From the NCBI GenBank assembly GCA_938085045.1, contig CALKGI010000252.1, positions 1 through 57,894 of the forward strand: a stretch of DNA of 57,894 nt. The letters run 5' to 3'. Both the position numbers and the translations under genes were made by a program. The notes beneath the pieces are model-generated. The model searched no databases. It had not been told where the DNA came from and saw nothing but the letters and a program-made list of their open reading frames with translations. Shown here in pieces: positions 25,883 to 35,671 of this stretch; the stretch's first letter is position 1, and each line of letters starts with the position of its first letter. The stretch comes from an uncultured Alteromonadaceae bacterium (GTDB lineage Bacteria > Pseudomonadota > Gammaproteobacteria > Enterobacterales > Alteromonadaceae).

Positions 25883-27313
25883 CTACCCACGACTCAACGT
25901 CTCAATCAATTGACTAAACGCCGCCGGAAAAGTACCAAACCCAATCACCAAAAAGATAATTAAATAATTGAGCAACTGGCCATTGGTAGTCATGGTTAAT
26001 CCACTGAAATCACTTTCGCCATCGGGTGCTTTAATCATCATCATGATGACTCGCAAGTAATAGAACAAGCCGATAACGCTACCTATGACCAATGCCGACA
26101 ACAACCACCACATTTGATGGTTCACGGCGGTCATGACCAAATAGAATTTACCCATAAAACCAATCGTTAACGGAATGCCCGCCAATGAAAGCATCAACAA
26201 TGCCAGTGTTATGGCTAATGTGGGTTTGTGCCAAAACAGACCGGTTAAGTCTTGCTGGGTTTTGATTTGTGGCATTTGCATTAATACTGAAAATACGCCA
26301 ACCAGTGTGAACAAGTAGGCAACTAGATAGAAAACGACCGCTTCAGTTGAAAAGGTGCTGGTTAAAAATGCTGTGGTAGGTGACGCTGCCAATAAAAGGA
26401 TGATCAGCAGATAACCAAAATGGGCGATTGATGAATAGGCTAATAGACGCAATAAGTTGTTTTGTAGCAAACCGAGGAAGTTACCAACCAGCATTGATGC
26501 TATCGCCACGGCTGCAACTATGTCGACTATCACCGCGTGAGTGTGCCACTCACCAAGGCTGAAAATGCGCCATAACACAACAAAGGCTGCCAATTTAGAC
26601 AGCGTGGCTAGTAAAGCTGATGTTGCCAATGGTGCGCCTTCGAACAAGTCGGCAACCCATAAATGACAGGGTACCAGAGATAATTTGAAGAACATGCCGC
26701 CAAGAATGAAAATTATGCCAGTGACTGTAACCCAAGAAGGTAGCGTGCCCGATGCGCCTTGCATTGATAAGTCGTTGAATGACAAAGTGCCGTATTGCAG
26801 ATATAAAATTGCCATGCCCATTAACATTAGTGCCGAAGCGACAGCCGATAGAATGAGGTATTTTACTCCGGCTTCTTGTCCTTTGAATTCTCTGCCCGAG
26901 TAGGCAACCAGCCCAACAAACGACAAGCTCATTAGCTCTAAGCCTAAGAAAAAGCTGGTGAAATGGTTACTGGCAACCATGATCAGCGAGCCTAATGTCG
27001 CCAATAACAGCAGTAAATAATACTCTTCTTTTCGTTCATCGAGCGCTTCTAACCATTGGTACAGTTGCACCCATATCATGCTGACAACTATCAGCAATAT
27101 CAGCGATAAAAATGGGGTGATGGCATCAAACACAAACAATTCGCTAGTGGTGCCGGTTTTGCCTATTTGCATAAACAACGACAACATGGTCAGCAGCAAG
27201 CCGCCGCCACAAATTAAATAAGCAATGCCGTGATGACGTTTGAGGCTCAATGAAGTCAACGACAGTAAAACTGTGATTATCAGCACTATGGCGGGTAAAT
27301 AATGAAGGCTCAT
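25883..27313 (-). CDS. nuoN: NuoN, NADH:quinone oxidoreductase subunit N
   Basis: Antiporter-like proton-pumping subunit of complex I, 476 residues with about 14 transmembrane helices. The conserved block LYQYGTLSFNDL and the GLELMSLSFVGLVAYSG segment, with the charged residues buried in the middle of the membrane, are typical. It is the last gene of the operon; its start overlaps the nuoM stop by 4 bp. The operon's end is marked by the hairpin at 25808-25872. Confidence 0.96.
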   Translation of the reverse strand: MSLHYLPAIVLIITVLLSLTSLSLKRHHGIAYLICGGGLLLTMLSLFMQIGKTGTTSELFVFDAITPFLSLILLIVVSMIWVQLYQWLEALDERKEEYYLLLLLATLGSLIMVASNHFTSFFLGLELMSLSFVGLVAYSGREFKGQEAGVKYLILSAVASALMLMGMAILYLQYGTLSFNDLSMQGASGTLPSWVTVTGIIFILGGMFFKLSLVPCHLWVADLFEGAPLATSALLATLSKLAAFVVLWRIFSLGEWHTHAVIVDIVAAVAIASMLVGNFLGLLQNNLLRLLAYSSIAHFGYLLIILLLAASPTTAFLTSTFSTEAVVFYLVAYLFTLVGVFSVLMQMPQIKTQQDLTGLFWHKPTLAITLALLMLSLAGIPLTIGFMGKFYLVMTAVNHQMWWLLSALVIGSVIGLFYYLRVIMMMIKAPDGESDFSGLTMTTNGQLLNYLIIFLVIGFGTFPAAFSQLIETLSRG

Positions 27314-28806
27314 AACAGTCCTTTTGCGATTGTTTGCAATAGATTGGATTGCACCATGTCCATAAACGGTTGTGGGTGCACACCCATGTAAACCAAAATC
27401 ACCACCATGACTAACAAGGTGGTTGCTTCGCGGTTGGAGGTATCAGTTACTTCAGCTGCACCCTTAACCTCAGAGGTTTGCACTGAATCACCTCTAGGAC
27501 CAAAGAAGGTTTTGTAAATGATGATAAGCGAGTAAATGGCACCAAGGATTAAGCCTGAAGCAGCGACAACGGTATACCAAGGGTATTTCTCGAAACTGCC
27601 GACCAACACTAAGAATTCAGCGACAAAGTTGCCAAGGCCGGGCATTCCAAGCGATGCCACGCCAAAGAATAATCCGATGGCACTTAAGCGTGGCACTTGT
27701 TGCCACAGGCCGCCGAGTTTGTCTAAGTCGCGAGTTTTGAAGCGGTATTGAATCATGCCCACCAACACAAACAGTGCCGATGTGCTGATGCCGTGCGCCA
27801 GCATTTGCATCACCGCACCTTGCAGGGCGTAGATGTTCATTGCAAAACAGCCGAGCAATACAAAGCCCATGTGACTGACACTCGAATAGGCTATCAGGCG
27901 TTTTAAGTCTTTTTGCACAAAGGCCATCATCGCACCATAAACCACGCCAACTCCGGCGATAGTCATCATTAGTGGCGCGATGGCTTTGGCGGCGTCTGGA
28001 AATAACGGCAGTACAAATCTAATCAATCCGTAACCGCCGGTTTTGAGCAATACGGCGGCCAATATCACACTGGCGGCGGTAGGTGCTTGAGTGTGAGCAT
28101 CGGGTAACCAACTGTGAAAGGGAAGTGCTGGTAACTTGACAATAAAGGCAACGGTAAATCCGACCGCTATCCAATAGGCTAAGTCGCCAGTGATGGGGTT
28201 TTGCACCAGCACGGTGTAATCAAAGCTTAATATGTGGGTTTGTTGGTAATGTAATATCACTAAACCGGCGAGGCTTAGCAGCATTAATAAGCCGCCTGCT
28301 TGGGTGAACATAAAGAATTTGAACGCCGCATACTGGCGGTTTTCGTATCCCCAAATGGCAATAAGCAAGTACATGGGTACTAGCATCACTTCCCAAAATA
28401 CGAAGAATAAGAACAAATCCATCGCCAAGAAAACGCCCATCACGCCTGCAAGTGTCCACAACAAATTAAGGTAGAAAAAACCAGTGCGCTTTTTGATTTC
28501 TGTCCAAGCTGAAGAAAGTGCTACAAGTCCCATCGCCAGCGTTAATATAACCAGTAAAAAGCTCAGACCATCCATCGCTAAATGGGCGGTGATATTTAAA
28601 CGGGGGATCCAGCGCATCGGTTCGTCGACTAACCACTGGGGCATTTGTTCGAGTGTAAATGCACTAAAATAGGGTAGAACAGGCACCCAGCACAATATTA
28701 AGCTGGCTAGTGCTACCCAGCGAGGATAATCAGGATTAAAACGTTCGCTGTACCAAGCAACTATGCCGCCAATTAGCGGGATTAACAGCAGTGACAATAA
28801 AATCAT
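27310..28806 (-). CDS. nuoM: NuoM, NADH:quinone oxidoreductase subunit M
   Basis: Second antiporter-like subunit of the membrane arm, 498 residues, about 14 helices. FWEVMLVPMYLLI carries the conserved membrane glutamate, and the LPFHSWLPDAHTQAPTAASVILA loop and RLIAYSSVSHMGF helix have the conserved lysines and histidines of the proton channel. The gene overlaps nuoN and nuoL by 4 bp on either side. Confidence 0.97.
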   Translation of the reverse strand: MILLSLLLIPLIGGIVAWYSERFNPDYPRWVALASLILCWVPVLPYFSAFTLEQMPQWLVDEPMRWIPRLNITAHLAMDGLSFLLVILTLAMGLVALSSAWTEIKKRTGFFYLNLLWTLAGVMGVFLAMDLFLFFVFWEVMLVPMYLLIAIWGYENRQYAAFKFFMFTQAGGLLMLLSLAGLVILHYQQTHILSFDYTVLVQNPITGDLAYWIAVGFTVAFIVKLPALPFHSWLPDAHTQAPTAASVILAAVLLKTGGYGLIRFVLPLFPDAAKAIAPLMMTIAGVGVVYGAMMAFVQKDLKRLIAYSSVSHMGFVLLGCFAMNIYALQGAVMQMLAHGISTSALFVLVGMIQYRFKTRDLDKLGGLWQQVPRLSAIGLFFGVASLGMPGLGNFVAEFLVLVGSFEKYPWYTVVAASGLILGAIYSLIIIYKTFFGPRGDSVQTSEVKGAAEVTDTSNREATTLLVMVVILVYMGVHPQPFMDMVQSNLLQTIAKGLL

Positions 28807-30644
28807 TTCAATACCACCCAGCTAATGGCCAAAACACAGAACAAAACAAGGCTGGCGCTATAACTGCGCAACCGACCATTTTGAAAACCAGTGACAAAAC
28901 CGTGCATAAGCCGCGCGGTGTCTTCCAGCCGTCGATAAAACAAATCGATAATGTCGTTGCGGTTGATATGACACAACCATTTAAACGGCAACACGAACAA
29001 GTGGTGATAGATAAAGTCGAATCCCCAACCGCTTTTTAACAGCTGGTGGATACTCTGAAGGGCAGGCGATTTGAGTTCTGAACCAAAGAAGTTGGCTCTA
29101 TATAATCCAAAGGCCAGCATCAGCGCCGCAATAGGGGTGAAAATTGGCAACCAGTGTTGCAAGTCACTTAACCCTTTTGATGGCAAACCGGGCATTAACG
29201 CAATCAAACCTTGCGGCTGCATCCAAGCGAATATCGACGGCACAATTAATACCAACAGCGCAATGTGCATGGTTTTGGTTGGCGTGTGATTGGGTTCTTG
29301 TTGCATCTTGCCTAAGAACACCACGAAGAATAAGCGTCCACTGTAAAAGGCGGTGATAAACGCGCCAATAACGGCTGCCCACCATAATTCGGTGTGGCCC
29401 GAGTCGACGATTTTTTCGAGAATCGATTCTTTACTAAAGAAGCCTGACGTAAATGGCAGTGAAGCAAGTGCGGCACAACCTACGGCAAACGAGGCGGCGA
29501 CAACAGGGAGCTTTTTAAGCAAACCACCCATTTTAAAGATGTTGTGTTCGTGATGCACGCTGTAAATCAAAGCGCCAGCGCTTAAGAATAATAGCGCTTT
29601 AAAGAATGCGTGTGTCATCAAGTGGAAAACTGCAACCGAACCTGCACCAACGCCCAAGGCCAAAAACATGTAGCCAATTTGCGATATGGTGGAGTAGGCC
29701 AATATGCGTTTTACGTCGTTTTGCACCATCGCCGCAGTGGCTGCCAAAAGTAGTGTACAAGTGCCAACCAGCGCGACCACAAACATGGCGTCTGGTGATA
29801 GTTGGAATAATTGAGTGTTACGAGCAATCAAATAAACACCAGCGGTTACCATGGTTGCCGCGTGTATCAAGGCGCTGACAGGGGTTGGGCCAGCCATTGC
29901 GTCTGGTAACCAGTTTTGAAGGGGTAATTGGGCTGATTTTCCAACGGCGCCAGCGAGTAACAGTAAACAACATAGAGTGGCCATACTGTTCCCTTGTAGA
30001 TCGCTTCCGGGCGCCCATACCGCAACCGCTTGAGTTTGCATGTCTTGAATGTTTAATGTGCCCAGTTGATAGAACAATAGAAATAGACCTATCGCCATGC
30101 CAGTATCGCCGATACGTGTCATCAAAAACGCTTTGTTGGCGGCCATGTTGTTATCGCGATTTTTATACCAAAAGCCAATCAATAAATAGCTACACAAACC
30201 CACGCCTTCCCAGCCCAGATATAACAGCAGCATGTTGTCAGCTAACACCAAAACCAACATGGCTGAGACGAACATGTTGAGATAAGCAAAATAGCGGCGA
30301 TAATCGGTGTCTTCATCCATAAATCCGGTGGAGTAAAGGTGAATGAAAAAACCCACGCCAGTGATGATGCTGATCATCACCAATGATAAGGCGTCGAGGT
30401 AAAAATCGAAGTTAATGACCAGTTTGTCGATGGTCATCCAGTTGCCAAACCCAGCTTTAATGACATAGTCGGTTTGGCCCCACAGGCTGATGTTAAATAG
30501 TAAGGCGATTAAGGCGGCGCAACCCACTGAGCCAACCCCTAAAAGGGTCACTATTTTTTTGGGCGGGTTGACGAAAATCAATATCAAGCTGCTGACAAAA
30601 GGCAGCAGTGGTATGAGCATCAATAGCGAATCTGGTATTTGCAT
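28803..30644 (-). CDS. nuoL: NuoL, NADH:quinone oxidoreductase subunit L
   Basis: Distal antiporter-like subunit, 613 residues from the ATG at 30644. The frame is open to 30680, but the start at 30644 follows the nuoK stop by one base (TGATATG) and gives the usual N-terminus MQIPDSLLMLIPLLPF. The sequence has the conserved GWEGVGLCSYLLIGFWY and LPLQNWLPDAMAGPTPVSALIHAATMV motifs, and a long C-terminal amphipathic helix followed by a last membrane anchor, as in E. coli NuoL (613 residues). Confidence 0.97.
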   Translation of the reverse strand: MQIPDSLLMLIPLLPFVSSLILIFVNPPKKIVTLLGVGSVGCAALIALLFNISLWGQTDYVIKAGFGNWMTIDKLVINFDFYLDALSLVMISIITGVGFFIHLYSTGFMDEDTDYRRYFAYLNMFVSAMLVLVLADNMLLLYLGWEGVGLCSYLLIGFWYKNRDNNMAANKAFLMTRIGDTGMAIGLFLLFYQLGTLNIQDMQTQAVAVWAPGSDLQGNSMATLCCLLLLAGAVGKSAQLPLQNWLPDAMAGPTPVSALIHAATMVTAGVYLIARNTQLFQLSPDAMFVVALVGTCTLLLAATAAMVQNDVKRILAYSTISQIGYMFLALGVGAGSVAVFHLMTHAFFKALLFLSAGALIYSVHHEHNIFKMGGLLKKLPVVAASFAVGCAALASLPFTSGFFSKESILEKIVDSGHTELWWAAVIGAFITAFYSGRLFFVVFLGKMQQEPNHTPTKTMHIALLVLIVPSIFAWMQPQGLIALMPGLPSKGLSDLQHWLPIFTPIAALMLAFGLYRANFFGSELKSPALQSIHQLLKSGWGFDFIYHHLFVLPFKWLCHINRNDIIDLFYRRLEDTARLMHGFVTGFQNGRLRSYSASLVLFCVLAISWVVLK

Positions 30645-30645
30645 A

Positions 30646-30948
30646 TCAACCCCGTAACTGAGAAAGTTTGTCAACATCAAGGGTGTGATGTTGTCGATAC
30701 ATGTGGATCACCAGGCCAAGGCCCACTGCCACTTCGGAGGCTGCTAAGGTCAATATCAGTAGATACATAATTTGACCATCGGGGTTGCCGTGAAAACTCG
30801 AACCTGCAATAAATAAGAGCACGACCGCATTTAGCATGATCTCTAGTGAAAGCAGTATAAACAGCAAGTTACGACGAGCGACCACGCCATAAACGCCAAT
30901 ACTAAACAGCGCGAGCGAGAGAAATAGTAGCCAGTGAATCGATATCAT
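30646..30948 (-). CDS. nuoK: NuoK, NADH:quinone oxidoreductase subunit K
   Basis: Small membrane subunit of 100 residues with three helices, the same size as in E. coli. The two conserved membrane glutamates, in LLSLEIMLNAVVL and AASEVAVGLGLV, needed for proton transfer are present. The start overlaps the nuoJ stop by 4 bp (ATGA). Confidence 0.97.
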   Translation of the reverse strand: MISIHWLLFLSLALFSIGVYGVVARRNLLFILLSLEIMLNAVVLLFIAGSSFHGNPDGQIMYLLILTLAASEVAVGLGLVIHMYRQHHTLDVDKLSQLRG

Positions 30949-31502
30949 AATGTTTGATCCCCTTCTTCATCTGCTTGCATCGGATTTTTTTGCCGTCTTG
31001 CAATGTGTATTGCACTAATCAGGGCTGATAAAAGCATCATCGCTGCGATAACCACCAACAGCTGATAAGGCCCGTATAACTGTATGCCCAGCTCTTTTAC
31101 GGTAATGGTTTGAATAGTGAAATAACCTTCGCTGCCGTTGATTAGCTGCGGGCTGGCAAAACCGGCCAACACATAAACCAATTCGACCAATAACACGGCA
31201 GACAACAAAAACGCGCCGATTGAGCCTGAGATTTGAAATAACTGTTTTTCTTCAAGCAGACTTTTTTCGCCTTGGTGCAACATCATAGTGACGAAAATAA
31301 ACAACACCATGATTGCCCCTGCGTAAACAATGACTTGCAGCGCAGCGGCAAAAGGCGAACCGAGCAAAAAGAAAATTAAGCTGATGGCGAGCATGGTCAC
31401 AACCAAATACAACAGACCGTGCACGGCGTTGTGAGCAGTTACAGTCATGGCAGCGCTAATAAGGGCAACCGCTGCGGCGATAAAAAATAGCACTTCAATC
31501 AT
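30945..31502 (-). CDS. nuoJ: NuoJ, NADH:quinone oxidoreductase subunit J
   Basis: Membrane subunit of 185 residues with five helices. The segment [20 protein letters not shown] is the conserved pi-bulge helix that couples quinone reduction to the proton pumps. A hydrophilic tail ([15 protein letters not shown]) is exposed to the cytoplasm. The start overlaps the nuoI stop by 4 bp. Confidence 0.97.
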   Translation of the reverse strand: MIEVLFFIAAAVALISAAMTVTAHNAVHGLLYLVVTMLAISLIFFLLGSPFAAALQVIVYAGAIMVLFIFVTMMLHQGEKSLLEEKQLFQISGSIGAFLLSAVLLVELVYVLAGFASPQLINGSEGYFTIQTITVKELGIQLYGPYQLLVVIAAMMLLSALISAIHIARRQKNPMQADEEGDQTL

Positions 31503-32014
31503 GGCATCAAGCTCCTGATATCAATCGGCGGTTTCTCGTTGAGTGCTTCGCCTTTTTCCTTGCCACCAATGGCTTTACCACAGACTTTGTAAAAGTTGTA
31601 ATCGTGATATTTACCCGGTCCGTCAATTAACAAGTGCTCTTTTTCGTAAACCAAATTTTGTCGATTGTATTCACCCATCTCGACATCTGGAGTCAGTTGA
31701 ATGGCATGTGTAGGGCAAGCTTCTTCGCAGAATCCGCACATAATGCAACGCGAGAAGTTAATTCTGAAGGTGTCGGCCATCCAACGGCCATCTTCGGTTT
31801 CGGCTTTTTCAACCGAGATACAATCGACAGGGCAAGCGACTGAACACAAGTTGCAAGCCACGCAACGTTCTTCGCCATCTGGGTCGCGGGTTAGTACAAT
31901 TCGACCACGATAGCGAGGTGATAAATAGGGCTTTTCTTCAGGATACTGAACTGTGTCCGTCTTGGTAAACGAATGCTTTAGTATGCTGATTAAGGTTCGG
32001 ATTTGACTCATCAT
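31499..32014 (-). CDS. nuoI: NuoI, 2x[4Fe-4S] ferredoxin-type subunit
   Basis: Peripheral-arm subunit of 171 residues that carries clusters N6a and N6b. Both CxxCxxCxxxCP motifs are intact: [12 protein letters not shown] and [12 protein letters not shown]. It passes electrons from the NuoG clusters to NuoB. The N-terminal amphipathic segment (LISILKHSF) lies on the membrane. It is followed by nuoJ with a 4-bp overlap and preceded by nuoH with a gap of about 19 bp. An MM start makes the exact initiation codon uncertain by one residue. Confidence 0.97.
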   Translation of the reverse strand: MMSQIRTLISILKHSFTKTDTVQYPEEKPYLSPRYRGRIVLTRDPDGEERCVACNLCSVACPVDCISVEKAETEDGRWMADTFRINFSRCIMCGFCEEACPTHAIQLTPDVEMGEYNRQNLVYEKEHLLIDGPGKYHDYNFYKVCGKAIGGKEKGEALNEKPPIDIRSLMP

Positions 32015-32033
32015 AATCGGGTTATCCTTATGC

Positions 32034-33002
32034 CTATAGCGTTGGCGCCAGCTGCCATGCAGCCGTCACCAACAGGTTCAACAATGCCAAAGGCAACAAA
32101 ATGTACCAACCAAATGCCATTAACTGGTCATAGCGTGGACGCGGAATAGCAGCGCGTAACAGAATGAAAAATAATACAAAGAAGCTGGTTTTTAAGATAA
32201 ACCACAACAAGGGAGGTAACCATGGACCCTGCCAGCCACCAAAATACAAAGTGGTGATTAGGGCTGAGATAAGAATGACACCAAGGTATTCACCAATAAA
32301 AAACATGCCAAATTTCATACTGGCGTATTCGGTGTGAAACCCTGCAACAATTTCGGTTTCGGCTTCGGGCAAGTCAAATGGAGCGCGGTGGCTTTCGGCG
32401 ATGCCAGCAAATAAAAATAAGAAAAACCCGAGCGGCTGGGCGATGATAAACCACATGTCGGCCTGCGCTTCGACAATTTTGCTGAGGCTGAAACTGTCGG
32501 CGACAATAACAATGCCCATAATTGCCAAACCCATAAATACTTCGTAGCTGAGCATTTGTGCGGCGGTACGCATGGCGCCTAGCAATGCGTATTTACTGTT
32601 AGACGAAAAACCCGCCAGCATAATTGAGTAAACCGACAGTGAGCTGATGGCCAATAAAAACAATAGGCCGTTGTCGAAGTGGGCGATTTGAATACCTGGG
32701 GCAAAAGGAATTATGGCAAACCCGAGCATCATCATGATCATGACAATCATCGGCGCGATAACAAATAACACTTTGTCGGCAAAAGGCGGTATCCAATCTT
32801 CTTTGGTGAAGATTTTGATCATATCGGCGACCACTTGCAGCAAACCAAATGGGCCTACGCGGTTAGGACCGAGGCGGTCTTGCCACCAAGCTAAAATTCG
32901 GCGCTCAAGCCATGTTGACCAAGCGCCAGCTAGCAGTAGCGCCACTAGAATCACTATAGGAATAATGAAGTCGCCGGTTATGTCGCCAAGAAAGTCACTC
33001 AT
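32034..33002 (-). CDS. nuoH: NuoH, NADH:quinone oxidoreductase subunit H
   Basis: Membrane subunit of 322 residues with eight helices that forms the quinone-access chamber and links the two arms. The conserved [20 protein letters not shown] loop and the acidic loop [24 protein letters not shown], with several glutamates near the quinone site, are complete. The start overlaps the nuoG stop by 4 bp. Confidence 0.97.
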   Translation of the reverse strand: MSDFLGDITGDFIIPIVILVALLLAGAWSTWLERRILAWWQDRLGPNRVGPFGLLQVVADMIKIFTKEDWIPPFADKVLFVIAPMIVMIMMMLGFAIIPFAPGIQIAHFDNGLLFLLAISSLSVYSIMLAGFSSNSKYALLGAMRTAAQMLSYEVFMGLAIMGIVIVADSFSLSKIVEAQADMWFIIAQPLGFFLFLFAGIAESHRAPFDLPEAETEIVAGFHTEYASMKFGMFFIGEYLGVILISALITTLYFGGWQGPWLPPLLWFILKTSFFVLFFILLRAAIPRPRYDQLMAFGWYILLPLALLNLLVTAAWQLAPTL

Positions 33003-35671
33003 GAGGCACTCCTAACGGCAGTGGTCAGTGTTGCTTTATTGCCCAGTTGACGAAATTGTTGCATTGGCACCAACACCACACCTTCGCACACATCTGGCAT
33101 GATGGCACAGGGTAATTCGAGCGAATGACCTTTGCCTTTAAACGCAACTGGCTCACCATTTTTAACCCCTAGTGAATCGGCCTGAGCCTGACACATGGTT
33201 GCGGTAGCCGTTGGAATAAGTTGTTGTATAGAGGTCGAATAAGTGGCGAGTTCGTCGTCGGCATAAATGTGGTGATTAGGGCAAATGCTTAGGCCGTCAC
33301 TAGATATGGCAGATTTGTCTGTTTCTAAATTGCTTGAGGCGTCAGTTGTTTTGTTGGCAAAGAGCAAAATGCCGTTGTTGTTACTGCTGTCGTTCGATTC
33401 AAGTTGCTTATTAATGCCTTGGCTTGAATTCCATTTAGGTGACCAAACACCTGTTGGCGGGCTGGTGAACTCTTTTAATTGATGTTGACGAAAGGCTGGA
33501 ACACCTTCCATTGAGAATTCTAGTTGCGACCCAAGGTCTTGCGCTGGTGGATATTCTTTAACGTCAATACCTGCGTTGATTGCAGTACGACCTGTTGAGC
33601 GCAAAGGTTGGCGGGCGATAACAAAGTCGCTGCCTGACGTTTCTAGCAATTGTTGAACTGGGGCCAGTTCGCTGTAGGTTTGTGCGCACCAAGCCAGTAC
33701 TTGTTCGTTGGTATGACAGCCAGAAAGTGACTGTAACCATTGTACTGCGGGCAACCTAGCTTTAATTGCGGCCATGGTGGCAAATGATTGTTGCAAGCGG
33801 CCTTCGGCGTTTATCCAGCAGCCATGAGATTCGGCGTAAGAAGTGGTTGGTAATACCAAATCGGCCATTTGTGCGGTGCGGGTGAGTAGTTGGTCGAGTA
33901 CGACGATATTGGTCACTTTATCGAGCAGAGTGTCCAATACATCGTCGGAAAAATAGCGGTAGAGATCAGTTTCCATCACAATTAAGGTTTTGGGCGCTTT
34001 GTCTTCTAGCCGTTTTATTAAAGCGTCAAGACCTTGATTTGAATCAGATAAAATACCCAGAGCCATAGTGTTGGCTTGGCCAGTCGCGCAGTAAAAACCG
34101 CTGTTTTCATTCTTTTGCGCTAGTAGTGTACTGATGCGAATGCAAGCGGCGAGAATTTGTGGATTTGCTCCATTAGTGCCGGTGACCAGCGCTGGTTTTT
34201 TCGCCGCCAGTAAATCTTCGGCAATTGCTACAGCTTCTTTTGAAGCGATGTCTTTGTCATCGGGGAAACTTAACAGCGCTTCGACTTCAAGCAGCAAAGA
34301 CAGTTGTCTAGCTGGTGGCAGGTAAATGTTTTGTTTAGCCACATCGGCTAGCCGCGTTGCATGGGTGTTGAGTGCGTAAAAAGGTGAGCGAGTATCTTGC
34401 GCGATGTTGCGTACTGCTTCATCTTGCCATGGTTTAATGCCAAATTTAGCTGCTTTATCAAGGCCTGCGTTGCGGGTCATTTGACGAATGGCCAATGCCA
34501 AACGTGGTGCTGTGTGAGTAACATCTTCGCCGACCATTAATAGCGCGTCACATTTTTCGATGTTGGTTAGTGATAATAAAGACAAGTTGTGGGCAGCTTG
34601 TGTCAGTAGGTTAAGTTGTTCGAGTTCAACATCGGTAACACCAGCGTAAAAGTTGCCTTTGCCTGCCAGTTTGAGCAGAGCTGCGTTGTTTTCTAACGCG
34701 CTGCGGGCAGAGCCAACGGCCACAGTATCGCCTTGGCTGAACCAGTCAGTTACTTGCTTCGCAGCTGAAGAGGCATTAAGCACTTCGACTTTTTGTTGTT
34801 CGTTATTACGTTTCCAAGGTTTTTCGAGGCGGTCGTTGTGATTGACATGTTCATAGCCGTAACGGCCTCTGTCACACAAGAAATGGGCGTTTACGTCGGC
34901 ATTGTGACGATTGTTGATTTTGCGTAAAACCCCACCGCGTTCGGCTGTATAAGTGTTGCAACCTACGCTGCAATTAGTGCAAACGGTGGGCGATGTAGCC
35001 AAATCCCATTTACGGCTGAATTTAAGGCTGAATGGTTTGTCTGTGAAAACCCCGGTGGGACAAACTTCGGCGAGGTTACCGGCGAATTCGTTCTCTAGTG
35101 TGCCAGACTCGGCGCGACCAAAGTAAATGCGGTTTCGTGAGCTGAACACATTAAAGTCATCGCCGCCGCAGTAATCTTTATAGAACCGCACGCAACGATA
35201 ACAGCCAATACAGCGGTTCATTTCGTGATTCAAAAATGGCCCAAGTTGCTGGTTAAGATGGGTGCGTTTGGTGCCGGGGTATTGGCGTTTAATGTGGCCG
35301 CTGATGAGCGTCATGTCTTGCAGGTGGCAGTCGCCGCCTTCTTCACAAACTGGGCAGTCGTGCGGGTGGTTGGTCATGATGGCTTCTATCGCCGTTGCTC
35401 TAAACCCTACCGCTTTTTCGTTGGCCATTGAGACAATCATGCCATCCATCACTGGCGTCATGCACGACATAACCAACCGGCCTCGGGTATCTTCTGCATT
35501 TTGGTAGTGCATTACCGCGCATTGGCGGCACGAACCAGCAGAACCCATCGCAGGATGCCAGCAAAAATAGGGCATATCGATTTGCAAGTTTAAGCAGGCT
35601 TGCAGTAGATTTATGCCAGCTTGGACCTCATGGGCAACACCATCGATGTGAATGGTGACTTTATCAGTCAT
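32999..35671 (-). CDS. nuoG: NuoG, NADH:quinone oxidoreductase subunit G
   Basis: Large peripheral subunit, 890 residues from the ATG at 35671. That start overlaps the nuoF stop by 8 bp (ATGACTGA); the frame extends seven codons further, but the conserved N-terminus MTDKVTIHIDG begins here. The N-terminal [2Fe-2S] ferredoxin domain, the His-Cys3 cluster (HDCPVCEEGGDC) and the following [4Fe-4S] motif (CIGCYRC) are present, and CTNCSVGC...C retains the extra N7 cluster site found in E. coli NuoG. The C-terminal two-thirds resemble molybdopterin oxidoreductases but are not known to bind Mo in this family. The stretch between about 720 and 800 is low in conservation and serine/asparagine-rich. 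Confidence 0.96.
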   Translation of the reverse strand: MTDKVTIHIDGVAHEVQAGINLLQACLNLQIDMPYFCWHPAMGSAGSCRQCAVMHYQNAEDTRGRLVMSCMTPVMDGMIVSMANEKAVGFRATAIEAIMTNHPHDCPVCEEGGDCHLQDMTLISGHIKRQYPGTKRTHLNQQLGPFLNHEMNRCIGCYRCVRFYKDYCGGDDFNVFSSRNRIYFGRAESGTLENEFAGNLAEVCPTGVFTDKPFSLKFSRKWDLATSPTVCTNCSVGCNTYTAERGGVLRKINNRHNADVNAHFLCDRGRYGYEHVNHNDRLEKPWKRNNEQQKVEVLNASSAAKQVTDWFSQGDTVAVGSARSALENNAALLKLAGKGNFYAGVTDVELEQLNLLTQAAHNLSLLSLTNIEKCDALLMVGEDVTHTAPRLALAIRQMTRNAGLDKAAKFGIKPWQDEAVRNIAQDTRSPFYALNTHATRLADVAKQNIYLPPARQLSLLLEVEALLSFPDDKDIASKEAVAIAEDLLAAKKPALVTGTNGANPQILAACIRISTLLAQKNENSGFYCATGQANTMALGILSDSNQGLDALIKRLEDKAPKTLIVMETDLYRYFSDDVLDTLLDKVTNIVVLDQLLTRTAQMADLVLPTTSYAESHGCWINAEGRLQQSFATMAAIKARLPAVQWLQSLSGCHTNEQVLAWCAQTYSELAPVQQLLETSGSDFVIARQPLRSTGRTAINAGIDVKEYPPAQDLGSQLEFSMEGVPAFRQHQLKEFTSPPTGVWSPKWNSSQGINKQLESNDSSNNNGILLFANKTTDASSNLETDKSAISSDGLSICPNHHIYADDELATYSTSIQQLIPTATATMCQAQADSLGVKNGEPVAFKGKGHSLELPCAIMPDVCEGVVLVPMQQFRQLGNKATLTTAVRSAS